A stretch of DNA of 64,000 nt from the NCBI RefSeq assembly GCF_900112405.1, contig NZ_FOLI01000007.1:1-64000 (forward strand), written 5' to 3'. This document shows positions 14,457-22,963 of the stretch, one piece after another. A program made the position numbers and the translations under genes. Under the pieces are notes generated by a model. That model was not told where the DNA came from, ran no database searches, and saw only the letters and a program-made list of their open reading frames with translations. The DNA is from Fructobacillus durionis (lineage in GTDB: Bacteria; Bacillota; Bacilli; Lactobacillales; Lactobacillaceae). How positions within the stretch are numbered: the first letter of the stretch is position 1; every line of letters starts with the position of its first letter.

Positions 14457-15649
14457 GGTTGTTTCTCCTGTTCAACAATGTAATCGTATTTTTTATTAAA
14501 GCGCATTAAGAAAGCCAGCGCTTCTAACTGACGACGTTGTGAAACTTGATCGACACTCTGTAAAGTAGTCGTATTTTTCGCTAACGATTCAGCCAAATTG
14601 TATTCTTTTTGTTTCTGATAAATTCGGATAAGCCAGATTCGACTTGGGAAATGATTAGCATTTACTTTTAACGCCCGCTCGTAAAAAAGGCGCGCTCTTT
14701 CATATTTCTTTTGCTCATGATAGAGTCGTCCCACCGCAAATAGTATGGATTCATCTTCTCGGTTAATAAGAAGAGACTCATCAAAAGCCCCCATCGCTTT
14801 TCGCTGATAATACCAGCGCTTTACAGTATGACGAGTTAACAAAGAAAGACGGGCATAACTAATGCCAAGCTCTAACCAGGCCTCTTCATCCTGAGGATTA
14901 TTTTTGACATATTGTTTCATCAACAATTGCGCACGAATAAAAGCAGTACGAGCTGGTATTCTTTCATTTAAGAAATCTCGAATACCTACAGTATTGTAGA
15001 AACGGGCTACATCAACAACGGATTGGACCTGATTGTTATTAGAATATTCGCCACTTAGTTGCGCAATGTCATCCATTAATTTTTGCGTCTCAACTGCACG
15101 ATGCCGATTCCCTTTAAACTGGATTCTTCTTGCAGAACCAACGGCTACGTGAACGATAGATTTTCTAGGCCAGAAATGCTTCGCGGGTAGGGCATCAAAA
15201 GCACCCGTAATGCCAATCGGGATAATTGGTGCTCCCGTTAAATTTGCTATTACAACGGCACCATCACTACCCTGTCCTATTAAACCTGTTCTTGTACGCG
15301 TTCCCTCTGGATAAATCACGACGACATCACCTTGTTTGAGATGTTTTACAATTTCTCTCAAAGAAGATGTGGCCTTTCCATCACGATCTATTGAAATCCC
15401 CTGCATCATTTCATGCCACCACTTAGTAAAGAGACCTTGAAATGCTTCTTTTTTAGTTAAAAAATAGATTTTCTTTCGATCAATTACGCCTTCTAATAAA
15501 GCTAAAATAATAAAATGGTCAAGGTAACTAGCATGGTTAGCAGAGATGATACTGCCTTCGAGATGCTTTAAATTTTCGATTCCCGTCACCTTTCGAAGAT
15601 AGAACGTACGAATCGCCCATGAGAGACAAGTAGAAATCAACTTAACCAC
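14453..15649 (-). CDS. PlsC-type acyltransferase fused to TPR repeats
   Basis: 398 aa. The N-terminal half (to about 210) is a 1-acyl-glycerol-3-phosphate acyltransferase domain. It has the catalytic H-x4-D motif NHASYLD (His39, Asp44), a substrate-binding YPEGTRTRTG (113-122) and IIPIGITGAF. The C-terminal half (about 225-398) is helical with TPR-like units (DEEAWLELGISYARL, ESILFAVGRLYHEQKKYERARLFYERALKVN). The fusion is unusual: PlsC enzymes normally end after about 240 residues. It overlaps both neighbours (8 bp with ribB, 4 bp with the TPR gene), so the proteins are probably made in fixed proportion. Possible roles are phospholipid or lipid-intermediate acylation targeted by the TPR part; the acceptor is unknown. 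Confidence 0.85.
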   Translation of the reverse strand: MVKLISTCLSWAIRTFYLRKVTGIENLKHLEGSIISANHASYLDHFIILALLEGVIDRKKIYFLTKKEAFQGLFTKWWHEMMQGISIDRDGKATSSLREIVKHLKQGDVVVIYPEGTRTRTGLIGQGSDGAVVIANLTGAPIIPIGITGAFDALPAKHFWPRKSIVHVAVGSARRIQFKGNRHRAVETQKLMDDIAQLSGEYSNNNQVQSVVDVARFYNTVGIRDFLNERIPARTAFIRAQLLMKQYVKNNPQDEEAWLELGISYARLSLLTRHTVKRWYYQRKAMGAFDESLLINREDESILFAVGRLYHEQKKYERARLFYERALKVNANHFPSRIWLIRIYQKQKEYNLAESLAKNTTTLQSVDQVSQRRQLEALAFLMRFNKKYDYIVEQEKQP

Positions 15650-16265
15650 GGTCTTTTCCCTCCAAGAGATGCTTTCTTAAATCAGCAATGGTTATCATTG
15701 GCAGATTCCATTCAATTGACATTTGCCGCAGATATTCCGACCGAGCCATCTGACCGTCAGGCATTAAAATTTCAATAATAACGCCAACCTCAGCACTACC
15801 CGCTAATTTAGCCAAGTCAATGGCGGCTTCCGTATGACCAGCACGCTCCAATCCCCCTCCTGTTTTCGCAACTAAGGGAAAGGTATGCCCAGGTTGAACG
15901 AAGTCTTCAGCCATAGCCTCTGTTTTAACTAATTGGCGAATGGTTTGTGTGCGGTCGCTAACAGAAATACCTGTTGTCACACCTGTTTTAACGTATTCGC
16001 CATCAATTGAAACAGTAAAAGCTGTTTGATTCGATTCTGTATTATGGTCTTTCATTTGCTTTAATTTAAGCTTTTGCGCCAGTTTCTCAGTAATCGGAGT
16101 GCAAAGTAAGCCGCGCCCCTTTGAAATCATAAAGTTAATATTATCTTCAGTAATATATTGGCCCAGGCCTAGCAAATCGCCTTCATTTTCCCGATCAAAA
16201 TCATCCAGTACGATTAACAGTCCACCTTTTTTCAACCATTCCACTGCATCCAAAATCTTTTGCAT
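15642..16265 (-). CDS. ribB: 3,4-dihydroxy-2-butanone-4-phosphate synthase
   Basis: 207 aa stand-alone RibB domain. It converts ribulose 5-phosphate to 3,4-dihydroxy-2-butanone 4-phosphate plus formate. The active-site elements are intact: DRENEGDL (24-31), STESNQ-like DHNTESNQ, TTGISVSDR and the RAGHTEAA loop (141-148). The usual GTP cyclohydrolase II partner (RibA) is not fused, and no ribD, ribE or ribH is near. It is the first gene of the operon with the acyltransferase-TPR, TPR and XRE genes. No FMN riboswitch can be seen in the 130 bp upstream. Without the rest of the riboflavin pathway nearby, the product may serve another purpose, or the strain may have the rest elsewhere. Confidence 0.9.
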   Translation of the reverse strand: MQKILDAVEWLKKGGLLIVLDDFDRENEGDLLGLGQYITEDNINFMISKGRGLLCTPITEKLAQKLKLKQMKDHNTESNQTAFTVSIDGEYVKTGVTTGISVSDRTQTIRQLVKTEAMAEDFVQPGHTFPLVAKTGGGLERAGHTEAAIDLAKLAGSAEVGVIIEILMPDGQMARSEYLRQMSIEWNLPMITIADLRKHLLEGKDRG

Positions 16266-16345
16266 CGTCTATCTCCTTTTTTGCTTTAGTGTATCTTTTT
16301 TTGTAATGTCTTCTTCCTATATTGCTTAAGAGAAACTCAAAATAA

Positions 16346-16382
16346 AAAACGACAAAACCATCATCGGTTTTGTCGTTTTTTT
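16346..16382 (-). terminator. Terminator of the fructokinase gene
   Basis: AAAACGACAAAACC/GGTTTTGTCGTTTT stem with T-runs in both orientations, 15 bp after the stop. Confidence 0.9.
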
Positions 16383-16396
16383 CTTTTAATCGTTTA

Positions 16397-17272
16397 TTAC
16401 GCCCTTGTCATCGCTGACTTGGCTAAGTAAAAGCAGCCTAAGATACCGGCGTTATCGCCGTTCGCAACGGGCACGAGGTAGTCCTCCAAATCAGGAGTGG
16501 CCAAGTAGCCAGCCATTAATTCTGCAAAGCGCTTTCGAATCAATGGTAGTAAGACCTCGCGATGGGGTACACCACCGCCGAAAACAATCTTATCGGGCCG
16601 CAGAATGGTCGTGTAGGTCATCGCGGCTTGCGCTAAGTAATCCGCCTCAATTTCCCAAGCCATGTGTTCGTCAGCCAGCTCCTTTGCAGACTGCTGCCAG
16701 CGGTCTTCCATGGCAGGACCAGAAGCGACCCCCTCTAAGCAACGGTCATGATGAAAGGGGCAGTGCCCGAGGTAGTGATCCTTGGGATTCTTTGAAATGA
16801 TAATGTGCCCTGCTTCAGGATGCCCAAAGCCAGACAAAATTTGTCCGTTCACGATGATACCAGCCCCAACACCGGTTCCCACAGTCAAGTAAACCAGGGA
16901 CTTCACCTCAGAATTAGCTCCGTGGCGGTACTCCGCCCAGGCTGATCCGTTGACATCCGTTGTCCAGTAGTATGGAATATCCCGCCAATTTTTCAGGTAA
17001 CCTAAGAAATCAAAGCCAGCCCAGCCGGGTTTAGGCGTATCCAAAACATAGCCGTATGTTTTCGACTGAGGGTTTAAATCAACTGGTCCAAAGGCTGCCA
17101 CACCAATCGCATCAATGTTATCAAATTGGTCAAAATAGGTCGTTACTTTGGCCAAAGTGGTAGGGCCGTCTTCCGTTGGGACGACCGTTCGGTCAATAAT
17201 ATTAAAGTTTTCATCACAGACGGCCAAGATGAACTTAGTGCCGCCGGCTTCAATTGCTCCTAAGAGTGCCAT
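16397..17272 (-). CDS. scrK: ROK-family fructokinase
   Basis: 291 aa sugar kinase that probably phosphorylates fructose at C6 with ATP. Seen: N-terminal phosphate motif GAIEAGGTKF, the ROK region VYLTVGTGVGAGIIVNGQ, a zinc-binding GHIIISKNPKDHYLGHCPFHHDRCLEGVASGPA (the HxCxxHxxC pattern typical of ROK fructokinases) and the FGGGV motif. The ATG has AGGAGG 7 bases upstream; a longer reading frame lacks a site. A promoter (TTGTCT, 18 bp, TATAGA) can be traced about 40-70 bp upstream. It is monocistronic between the ribB operon and galE. Confidence 0.9.
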   Translation of the reverse strand: MALLGAIEAGGTKFILAVCDENFNIIDRTVVPTEDGPTTLAKVTTYFDQFDNIDAIGVAAFGPVDLNPQSKTYGYVLDTPKPGWAGFDFLGYLKNWRDIPYYWTTDVNGSAWAEYRHGANSEVKSLVYLTVGTGVGAGIIVNGQILSGFGHPEAGHIIISKNPKDHYLGHCPFHHDRCLEGVASGPAMEDRWQQSAKELADEHMAWEIEADYLAQAAMTYTTILRPDKIVFGGGVPHREVLLPLIRKRFAELMAGYLATPDLEDYLVPVANGDNAGILGCFYLAKSAMTRA

Positions 17273-17452
17273 TTGAAGCCTCCTTTTGTCTCGTACTTGC
17301 ACTCTATATTGTAAGGACTTTTTTTGAGACAAACAATACTTTACGGCCGAAAAAGTCTAACTGGTCTAGTCCGATAAGCATTGATAACGCTATACCTGAA
17401 ACGACTCCTAAGATTTTGGTCTATCATCGCATCCCAAAATCACCAAAATAAA

Positions 17453-17474
17453 AAAGCGGCCACAAGGTCGCTTT
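17453..17474 (-). terminator. Terminator of galE
   Basis: AAAGCGACC/GGCCGCTTT stem with TTTTTT tail on the minus strand. Confidence 0.85.
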
Positions 17475-17487
17475 CTAAAATTAATTT

Positions 17488-18483
17488 TTACTTTTTGTCA
17501 TCGTAGCCATTTGGATGCTTTTCAGTCCAGTTCCAGGCCGTCTTGATGATTTCTTCCACGTCATCGTACTTTGGCTTCCAGCCAAGTACTTCACGAGCTG
17601 CCGTTGAGTCAGCAATCAAGATGTCAGGGTCACCGGCACGGCGAGGACCAATCTTTGACTTAATGTCGACACCGGTTGCCTTACGAGCAGCTTCAACCAT
17701 TTCCTTCACAGAGAAACCAGTGGCTGAACCGAGGTTAAACTGAGCGGATGGCTTGCCTTCCTTCAAGTAGTTCAAAGCCAAGATGTGGGCATCGGCCAAA
17801 TCAACGACGTGCACGTAGTCACGAACGTTGAAACCGTCTGGTGTATTGTAGTCATCACCGAACATTTCGATGTAGTCACGCTTACCAGAAGCAGCTTGCA
17901 AAATGATTGGAACCAAGTGTGTTTCAGGTCCGTGGTCTTCACCAATTGAACCGTCAGGCATTGCACCGGCCACGTTAAAGTAACGCAGGGCAACCCACTT
18001 GATGCCGTAGGCCTTGTCAGCCCATCCCATCATCTTTTCCATCATCAGCTTTGATTCACCGTATGGGTTGATTGGATTTTGTGGATCCGTTTCCTTAATT
18101 GGAATGTTAACGGGGTTACCATAAGTAGCGGCCGTTGATGAGAAGACAATCTTCTTCACATCGTGTTCCTTCATGACTTCAAGCAAAGTCACCATTCCGG
18201 CCGTGTTGTTATCGAAGTACTTCAATGGCTCTGCCACTGATTCAGGAACGATTGAGAAGGCTGCAAAGTGAACAACCGCTTCAATATCTTCCTTATCGAA
18301 AACTTCAGACAAAGCCTTCTTATCACGAATATCAACTTGATAGAACTTTGCTTCTGGTGCAACCGCAGCGCGGTGACCCTTTACCAAGTTATCAACAACG
18401 ACAACATCTTGACCGTCGGCCAAAAGCTGACGAACCATGTGGGAACCGATGTAACCGGCACCACCCAATACTAATACTGACAT
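17488..18483 (-). CDS. galE: UDP-glucose 4-epimerase
   Basis: 331 aa SDR-type epimerase that interconverts UDP-glucose and UDP-galactose for the Leloir pathway and for polysaccharide precursors. Seen: NAD-binding [28 protein letters not shown], the catalytic Tyr-x3-Lys ([11 protein letters not shown]), RYFNVAGA and the C-terminal GWKPKYDD. The start has GAGGAT 6 bases upstream and follows the thioesterase stop by 12 bp, so galE is probably the last gene of the dnaX-to-galE run. No other gal genes are adjacent. Confidence 0.95.
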   Translation of the reverse strand: MSVLVLGGAGYIGSHMVRQLLADGQDVVVVDNLVKGHRAAVAPEAKFYQVDIRDKKALSEVFDKEDIEAVVHFAAFSIVPESVAEPLKYFDNNTAGMVTLLEVMKEHDVKKIVFSSTAATYGNPVNIPIKETDPQNPINPYGESKLMMEKMMGWADKAYGIKWVALRYFNVAGAMPDGSIGEDHGPETHLVPIILQAASGKRDYIEMFGDDYNTPDGFNVRDYVHVVDLADAHILALNYLKEGKPSAQFNLGSATGFSVKEMVEAARKATGVDIKSKIGPRRAGDPDILIADSTAAREVLGWKPKYDDVEEIIKTAWNWTEKHPNGYDDKK

Positions 18484-18495
18484 GTTTATCCTCAC

Positions 18496-19239
18496 TTACT
18501 TCGCTTTGACAGGAGTCCAGTGGATAATGGCCTCGGCTGCCGTCTGTTCACCGTCTTTGACCCGGTGTTTCGTCTCATTATCCCCCATTACGACCTGAGA
18601 ATCAACTTGATGGCCATAGTGGACCTCATTCTCATATCGAATAGAAAAGCGACTTGGTTCATGCTCTTTTAAGAATTCTAATGGCAAAACGTCTAACATC
18701 CATTCCAAGTATTTGGAATTATTTACGTGGCGATTACCATCGATATCCAAGAAACGCACCTGATAGGGTTTATCCGTATCAACCGGCTCATCCTTAATCT
18801 TAGGAATCTTAACCATTTTAGGCAGTCGCTTGGACTCTTCTCCACCGTATGGTTGGACAAGGTCCAAAGGCAGTTTTTGAATGTGCCGACTTTCCAAATC
18901 AATCAGGGTCCAGAGTGAATCGATGTCGATAATCACTTCGCCCTTGGCGTCTTTAAAGAGAAAGCCTCGCATGGCAAAGTAGGTTGACCAAGCACCAGCC
19001 TTGGTTTCGATAGTTAGCTCTTCTCCCAGCTTAGGACGACGAATGATGTTGACGTCGTACTGCAGGATAACCCAGCCTAAACCACGTCGGTCCGTTTCCT
19101 CGTAACCAACTTTAAGGTACTCCCCTTGTTTACGTGAACAAAGGATTGCAAGATTCAAAATCATTGAAAGCGAAAGCTTTCGAGTTAGGTCGACCTGGTA
19201 GTATTCAACCGGTCGGTCAATGGAATAGATATCAGCCAT
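18496..19239 (-). CDS. Acyl-ACP thioesterase
   Basis: 247 aa, double hot-dog fold (FatA/FatB-like bacterial acyl-ACP thioesterase, PF01643 type), which hydrolyses acyl-ACP to release free fatty acids. Seen: VGYEETDRRGLGWVILQYDVNI, a central FAMRGFLFKDAKGEVIIDIDSLWTLID and the catalytic-region motif FLDIDGNRHVNNSKYLEWMLDVLP, with the Asn-x-His and Asn residues expected. It overlaps rsmI by 8 bp. The rsmI-thioesterase pairing is common in Lactobacillales. Confidence 0.92.
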   Translation of the reverse strand: MADIYSIDRPVEYYQVDLTRKLSLSMILNLAILCSRKQGEYLKVGYEETDRRGLGWVILQYDVNIIRRPKLGEELTIETKAGAWSTYFAMRGFLFKDAKGEVIIDIDSLWTLIDLESRHIQKLPLDLVQPYGGEESKRLPKMVKIPKIKDEPVDTDKPYQVRFLDIDGNRHVNNSKYLEWMLDVLPLEFLKEHEPSRFSIRYENEVHYGHQVDSQVVMGDNETKHRVKDGEQTAAEAIIHWTPVKAK

Positions 19240-20134
19240 TTTCTTCCTCGATGTGATGATAAAGTTTATAAATTTCTTGACGATTTCGTCCGGTTTCCTT
19301 GGCCACCTGCTTAATGGCAGCGTTTGGCTTCATCCCCGAATCAACAAGGGTGCGAACTGCGGCTTCCGGGTTGGTTTCGACCTCTTCGTCCAGTAGTGAC
19401 TGGTCATCTGCTGGTAGACCGTCCCCGTCCTTTTGCCCTTCTAAGAGAACAACAAACTCACCCCGAATTTCATTATTGTTCGCCCATTCTAAGGCTTCTT
19501 CAGTAGTACCACGCAGGAACTCTTCGTAACGCTTGGTCAACTCGCGGGCCAAAACTATTCGACGCTGTCCGCCCAAAACTTCGACAAGATTTGCCAAAGT
19601 CTTCTTCAAGCGGTGAGGCGCTTCATAGAAGATGATGGTTTCTGGACGCCAGGAGAGCTTTTGAATTTCTGCCGCCTGTTCCTGCTTCTTTCGTGGCAAA
19701 AAGCCGTGGAAGTAGAAGGGCTGTGGTACCAATCCCGAAGCAATCAAAGCGGTAATCCCAGCAGATGCGCCAGGAATTGGAACAACCGGAATACCGGCTT
19801 CAATTGCCTGGGCAACCAATTCCTTACCGGGATCAGAGATTGATGGCAAGCCGGCATCCGAAACCTGGGCAATAGACTTACCAGAGAGGAGTTCGGCAAC
19901 CAACTCCGGTGCCTTTTCCTGCCAATTGTGTTCATGCAAGGAGGTCTTATTGTTCTTGATATCAAAGTAGTTCAAGAGCAACTGCGTATGACGAGTGTCC
20001 TCGGCCGCAATCAAATCGACTTCTTGCAAGGTTTCCAGCGCCCGGTTGGACATATCCTGAAGGTTACCAATCGGCGTCCCAACCAGGTAAAGGGTACCAG
20101 TATCATGAGTTGTAAAGGACTTTTGTGTCTGCAT
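19232..20134 (-). CDS. rsmI: 16S rRNA (cytidine1402-2'-O)-methyltransferase
   Basis: 300 aa tetrapyrrole-methylase-fold enzyme that 2'-O-methylates C1402 in the decoding centre of 16S rRNA. Seen: LYLVGTPIGNLQDMSNRALETL, DLIAAEDTRHTQLLLNYF, VSDAGLPSISDPG, VPIPGASAGITALIASGL and FYEAPHRLKKTL. The chosen start is MQTQK, with AGGATAACG before it; the upstream in-frame Met lies inside holB. It is 2 bp after holB. In many relatives ricT and yabA lie between holB and rsmI; here nothing does. Confidence 0.95.
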   Translation of the reverse strand: MQTQKSFTTHDTGTLYLVGTPIGNLQDMSNRALETLQEVDLIAAEDTRHTQLLLNYFDIKNNKTSLHEHNWQEKAPELVAELLSGKSIAQVSDAGLPSISDPGKELVAQAIEAGIPVVPIPGASAGITALIASGLVPQPFYFHGFLPRKKQEQAAEIQKLSWRPETIIFYEAPHRLKKTLANLVEVLGGQRRIVLARELTKRYEEFLRGTTEEALEWANNNEIRGEFVVLLEGQKDGDGLPADDQSLLDEEVETNPEAAVRTLVDSGMKPNAAIKQVAKETGRNRQEIYKLYHHIEEENG

Positions 20135-20136
20135 CG

Positions 20137-21096
20137 TTATCCTAACAAAATGGCGCATTCAAGCGCTGTTTTTTCCAGCTTTGATTGGAAAGCTAATTGT
20201 ACATTCTTTAGTTTATCGATAGATAAAAACTCTTCGACCACTTCCTGCAGTTGCTTTTCCGAATATCTGGCCGCGGCCTTTTTATAGAAGCCTGCCAGCT
20301 GTGGAAAGTAGAGTCTTGGTTGAGCCAGGCTCTTCTGCATGTAGAGGTCGCGGGCCAGTTGCTGCAACCAAAGTAAGGTAGTTTCTTCCTTGGCCTTCTC
20401 GTCGATGTTTTTAATCAAGGTTGTTTGCAAATAGGCCATGGAGGCGACGTCGCGTGCGACGACTTTTTCAAACCACTTAAAGACCAAAGGCTGCACTTCT
20501 GCTTCGAAGCTAGCCATTCCCTCCTGTGCCTTCTCCGCCACCTCAGGGCTAGCCTTCAAGTGAACAACTTGAGCACGGGAAACAATGGTCTGCAAAACAT
20601 CATCTGCCTTGTTAGCCAGCAAAATAATCAACTGAGGTCCTGCCGGCTCCTCGATGAACTTCAACAGGGAATTAGCAGCTGCGGTCGTCAATGTTTCCGT
20701 ACGGTCGATAATAAAGACCTTAGCGGGGGCTTCTAGCGCCGTTGTCGTCAACTCAGGAACGATGGCTCGAATCTGGGCAATCTTAATGCTAGCACCCTTT
20801 TTCTCGGGTAAGACCGTTACCAAGTCCGGATGGTCAAGCTTCGCAATTCGTGCCTGCGTATCCTCATCCTGCCCCAAAACCATTGAGGAAAAAGCGAGGG
20901 CTAAGGCCAATTTTTCCTCATCGCCCGGGCCAGCTAAGAGGTAGAGGTGGGAACGACGATTCTCATCAACGGCCTGCTGGAGCTGTTCAAGGTTTTCTGG
21001 ATAAGCCGCTTTTGCAATGTCTAAAAAATCGGCCATCTCAAAAACGGCCGACTCGTTCGATTTTGCAGCAGTCGATTGTTTCTTCGCCGCTGCCAT
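20137..21096 (-). CDS. holB: DNA polymerase III delta' subunit
   Basis: 319 aa clamp-loader subunit. It has a short N-terminal extension (about 25 residues, Ala/Lys-rich), a degenerate P-loop (LAGPGDEEKLALAL), as expected for a non-ATP-binding delta', the VFIIDRTETLTTAAANSLLKFIEEP sensor region and TIVSRAQVV. The four cysteines that usually form the zinc module between the P-loop and the HPDL motif are absent (here VLGQDEDTQARIAKLDHPDL). Its start overlaps the darA stop by one base (TAATG). DnaX in the same operon shows the same loss. Confidence 0.92.
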   Translation of the reverse strand: MAAAKKQSTAAKSNESAVFEMADFLDIAKAAYPENLEQLQQAVDENRRSHLYLLAGPGDEEKLALALAFSSMVLGQDEDTQARIAKLDHPDLVTVLPEKKGASIKIAQIRAIVPELTTTALEAPAKVFIIDRTETLTTAAANSLLKFIEEPAGPQLIILLANKADDVLQTIVSRAQVVHLKASPEVAEKAQEGMASFEAEVQPLVFKWFEKVVARDVASMAYLQTTLIKNIDEKAKEETTLLWLQQLARDLYMQKSLAQPRLYFPQLAGFYKKAAARYSEKQLQEVVEEFLSIDKLKNVQLAFQSKLEKTALECAILLG

Positions 21097-21419
21097 TAGA
21101 AGCGGTAAAAGTCATCGATGGTTTGTGTGAAGACAGTTGCACCACCAACTTCGATTTCAACTGGATAAGCAGCTGCACGTTCACCTTCGATTCCCATTGG
21201 TGGAACCATGAATTGCTTACGCTTTTGTGAAACTTCCTTGATGATGTCCAAAACTTCTTGGACACGCTGATCATCAATGGCAACTAAGAACGTCGTGTTT
21301 CCAGAACGCAAGAAGCCACCTGAAGTGGACAAGCGGGTCGCTTGAATCTTGTTCTTCACAAGGGCGTTAGATAACTTCGTGGCATCCTTATCTTGTACAA
21401 TGGCGTTAATCAGCTTCAT
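21096..21419 (-). CDS. darA: Cyclic di-AMP receptor, PII-like
   Basis: 107 aa, family DarA/PstA (YaaQ), a trimeric PII-like protein that binds cyclic di-AMP. Seen: the MKLINAIVQDKDATKLSNALVKNKIQATRLSTSGGFLRSGNTTFL start with the conserved T-loop Gly-Phe-Leu segment, and the C-terminal EVGGATVFTQTIDDFYRF. It lies in the conserved tmk-darA-holB order. No output partner is known with certainty for the family. Confidence 0.93.
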   Translation of the reverse strand: MKLINAIVQDKDATKLSNALVKNKIQATRLSTSGGFLRSGNTTFLVAIDDQRVQEVLDIIKEVSQKRKQFMVPPMGIEGERAAAYPVEIEVGGATVFTQTIDDFYRF

Positions 21420-21422
21420 GTT

Positions 21423-22076
21423 CTACCTCCAATTTTCTTCAATAATTGCTTTAACTGCAGTTAAGACCTCTTCTGGTGACTGAGTCGCATCCACCGTTTG
21501 AATGCGGTCGGGGTTTTCCTGAGCCAGTTGCAAATAACTGTTACGTACCTGCTGGTGAAAGTCTAATCCGGCTTGATCCAAACGATCAATCTTATCAGTA
21601 CGGTTACTAAAAATTCGTTCCAAGCCAATTTCAACGGGTAGGTCCAAATAAATCGTTAATTCAGGAAGGACCGCCTCCCCGTTTTCTGGATTACGGACGG
21701 CAAAGTCATTAATCTCTTGCACATCGGCCATCCCCAGGTGGCGGGCGCCACCCTGGTAGGCCAGTGACGAGTCCAAGTAGCGGTCAGATACGACGACCTG
21801 ATCAGCTTTCAAAGCTGGCAAAATCGTTTGAACTACGTGTTCGCGCCGGGAAGCCGCTAGTAAAAGTGCTTCTGTCCAGGGGTCAATTTCTGGTTCCGTT
21901 TGAGCCTTCAGTAGGTTGCGAATCGCTTCTGCAACGGGATTACCACCCGGTTCACGGGTGAGCAACACTTTTCGTTGACTGAGTTCCTCGATATAGGGCA
22001 AAACAGCTTGAATAACCGTTGTTTTCCCCGCACCCTCAGGGCCTTCAAATGATATAAAATGGGCTTTTTTGTTCAT
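21423..22076 (-). CDS. tmk: Thymidylate kinase
   Basis: 217 aa P-loop kinase (dTMP to dTDP). Seen: FEGPEGAGKTTVI (Walker A), LLTREPGGNPVAEAIR (DRY-type region preceding), VVSDRYLDSSLAYQGGAR and the LID region RIFSNRTDKIDRLD. Two ATG codons are adjacent; the second sits better relative to the AAGGGG site and is used here (the first, at 22079, would add one residue). It is 3 bp from darA and 9 bp from yaaL. Confidence 0.96.
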   Translation of the reverse strand: MNKKAHFISFEGPEGAGKTTVIQAVLPYIEELSQRKVLLTREPGGNPVAEAIRNLLKAQTEPEIDPWTEALLLAASRREHVVQTILPALKADQVVVSDRYLDSSLAYQGGARHLGMADVQEINDFAVRNPENGEAVLPELTIYLDLPVEIGLERIFSNRTDKIDRLDQAGLDFHQQVRNSYLQLAQENPDRIQTVDATQSPEEVLTAVKAIIEENWR

Positions 22077-22085
22077 CATTTCCCC

Positions 22086-22352
22086 TTATTCATCACTTTG
22101 GTGGTACAAACGAGGGCCGTTGGCCACCGTCTTTCGGCGCTTTGCTTCCTTATAGAGGTAAGTAAAGCGTGCCTTCTTCAAAGCCGTTTGCGCCTGAACC
22201 ATGTGGCCGTTCACACGGGCATCCACCAGAGCCGTTTCAGAATCCTGGGCCTGATGGTAGTCCTTACGAGCGTGATCAACCTCTTGTAATAAAATTTGGT
22301 CGTACTCAGCCTTTAAATTGTTATAACGAGTTGTTCTCTTCTTAAAAATCAT
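22086..22352 (-). CDS. yaaL: YaaL family protein (DUF2508)
   Basis: 88 aa, basic and predicted helical, with the family pattern [24 protein letters not shown] and an Arg/Lys-rich C terminus ([15 protein letters not shown]). It is conserved between recR and tmk in Firmicutes. No molecular function is established. It overlaps recR by 4 bp. Confidence 0.88.
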   Translation of the reverse strand: MIFKKRTTRYNNLKAEYDQILLQEVDHARKDYHQAQDSETALVDARVNGHMVQAQTALKKARFTYLYKEAKRRKTVANGPRLYHQSDE

Positions 22353-22954
22353 AGTTCGTTTCGACCTTCGATTGACTTGATCAAAGTCAATTGGTCGGCG
22401 TAGTCGATGTCAGAACCGACTGCCAAACCGGATGCTAAGCGCGTGACTTTGATGTTGGCGGGCTTCACTAGACGGGCAATGTACATGGCGGTTGCTTCAC
22501 CATCGGTGTTAGCGTTCGTTCCAACAATAACTTCCTTAATCTCATCATCCTTTGACAAACGACGGATTAGAGCTGGTAAGTTAATGTCTTCTGGTCCGGT
22601 ACCAGCAGAGGGTGAGATAACCCCGTTCAAAACGTGGTAAAGACCGTGGTATTCCTGGGTCTGTTCCATGGCCATGACATCCTTTGGATTTTGTAGCACT
22701 AGGACCGTTGACCGGTCTCGAGAGCTATCCATGCAGATGGCACAGGGGTTTTCGTCCTTACTGGTAATATTACCGCAAATCTCACAAAAAGTAATCGAAT
22801 CTTTTACAGTAGACAATGAATCAGCAAAATTCTTTACGTCCTCTGGGTCCATTGTTAAGGTGTAAAAGGCTAAGCGAGAAGCGGTTTTAGCACCAACCCC
22901 GGGTAGCTTAGAATAAGAGTCAATTAATTTTGCGATTGGTTCAGGGTATTGCAT
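22349..22954 (-). CDS. recR: Recombination protein RecR
   Basis: 201 aa DNA-repair protein acting with RecO/RecF to load RecA. Seen: N-terminal helix-hairpin-helix ([18 protein letters not shown]), an intact Cys4 zinc finger ([18 protein letters not shown]), the Toprim domain ([15 protein letters not shown]...[18 protein letters not shown]) and a C-terminal Walker B-like region. The ybaB/ebfC gene that usually separates dnaX and recR is missing: only 9 bp lie between them. Confidence 0.96.
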   Translation of the reverse strand: MQYPEPIAKLIDSYSKLPGVGAKTASRLAFYTLTMDPEDVKNFADSLSTVKDSITFCEICGNITSKDENPCAICMDSSRDRSTVLVLQNPKDVMAMEQTQEYHGLYHVLNGVISPSAGTGPEDINLPALIRRLSKDDEIKEVIVGTNANTDGEATAMYIARLVKPANIKVTRLASGLAVGSDIDYADQLTLIKSIEGRNEL

Positions 22955-22963
22955 TGTTTTTCC

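Noticed and set aside
15642-16330. FMN riboswitch upstream of ribB
   Set aside because: The 60-130 bp upstream do not contain the conserved RFN blocks, and the space is too short.
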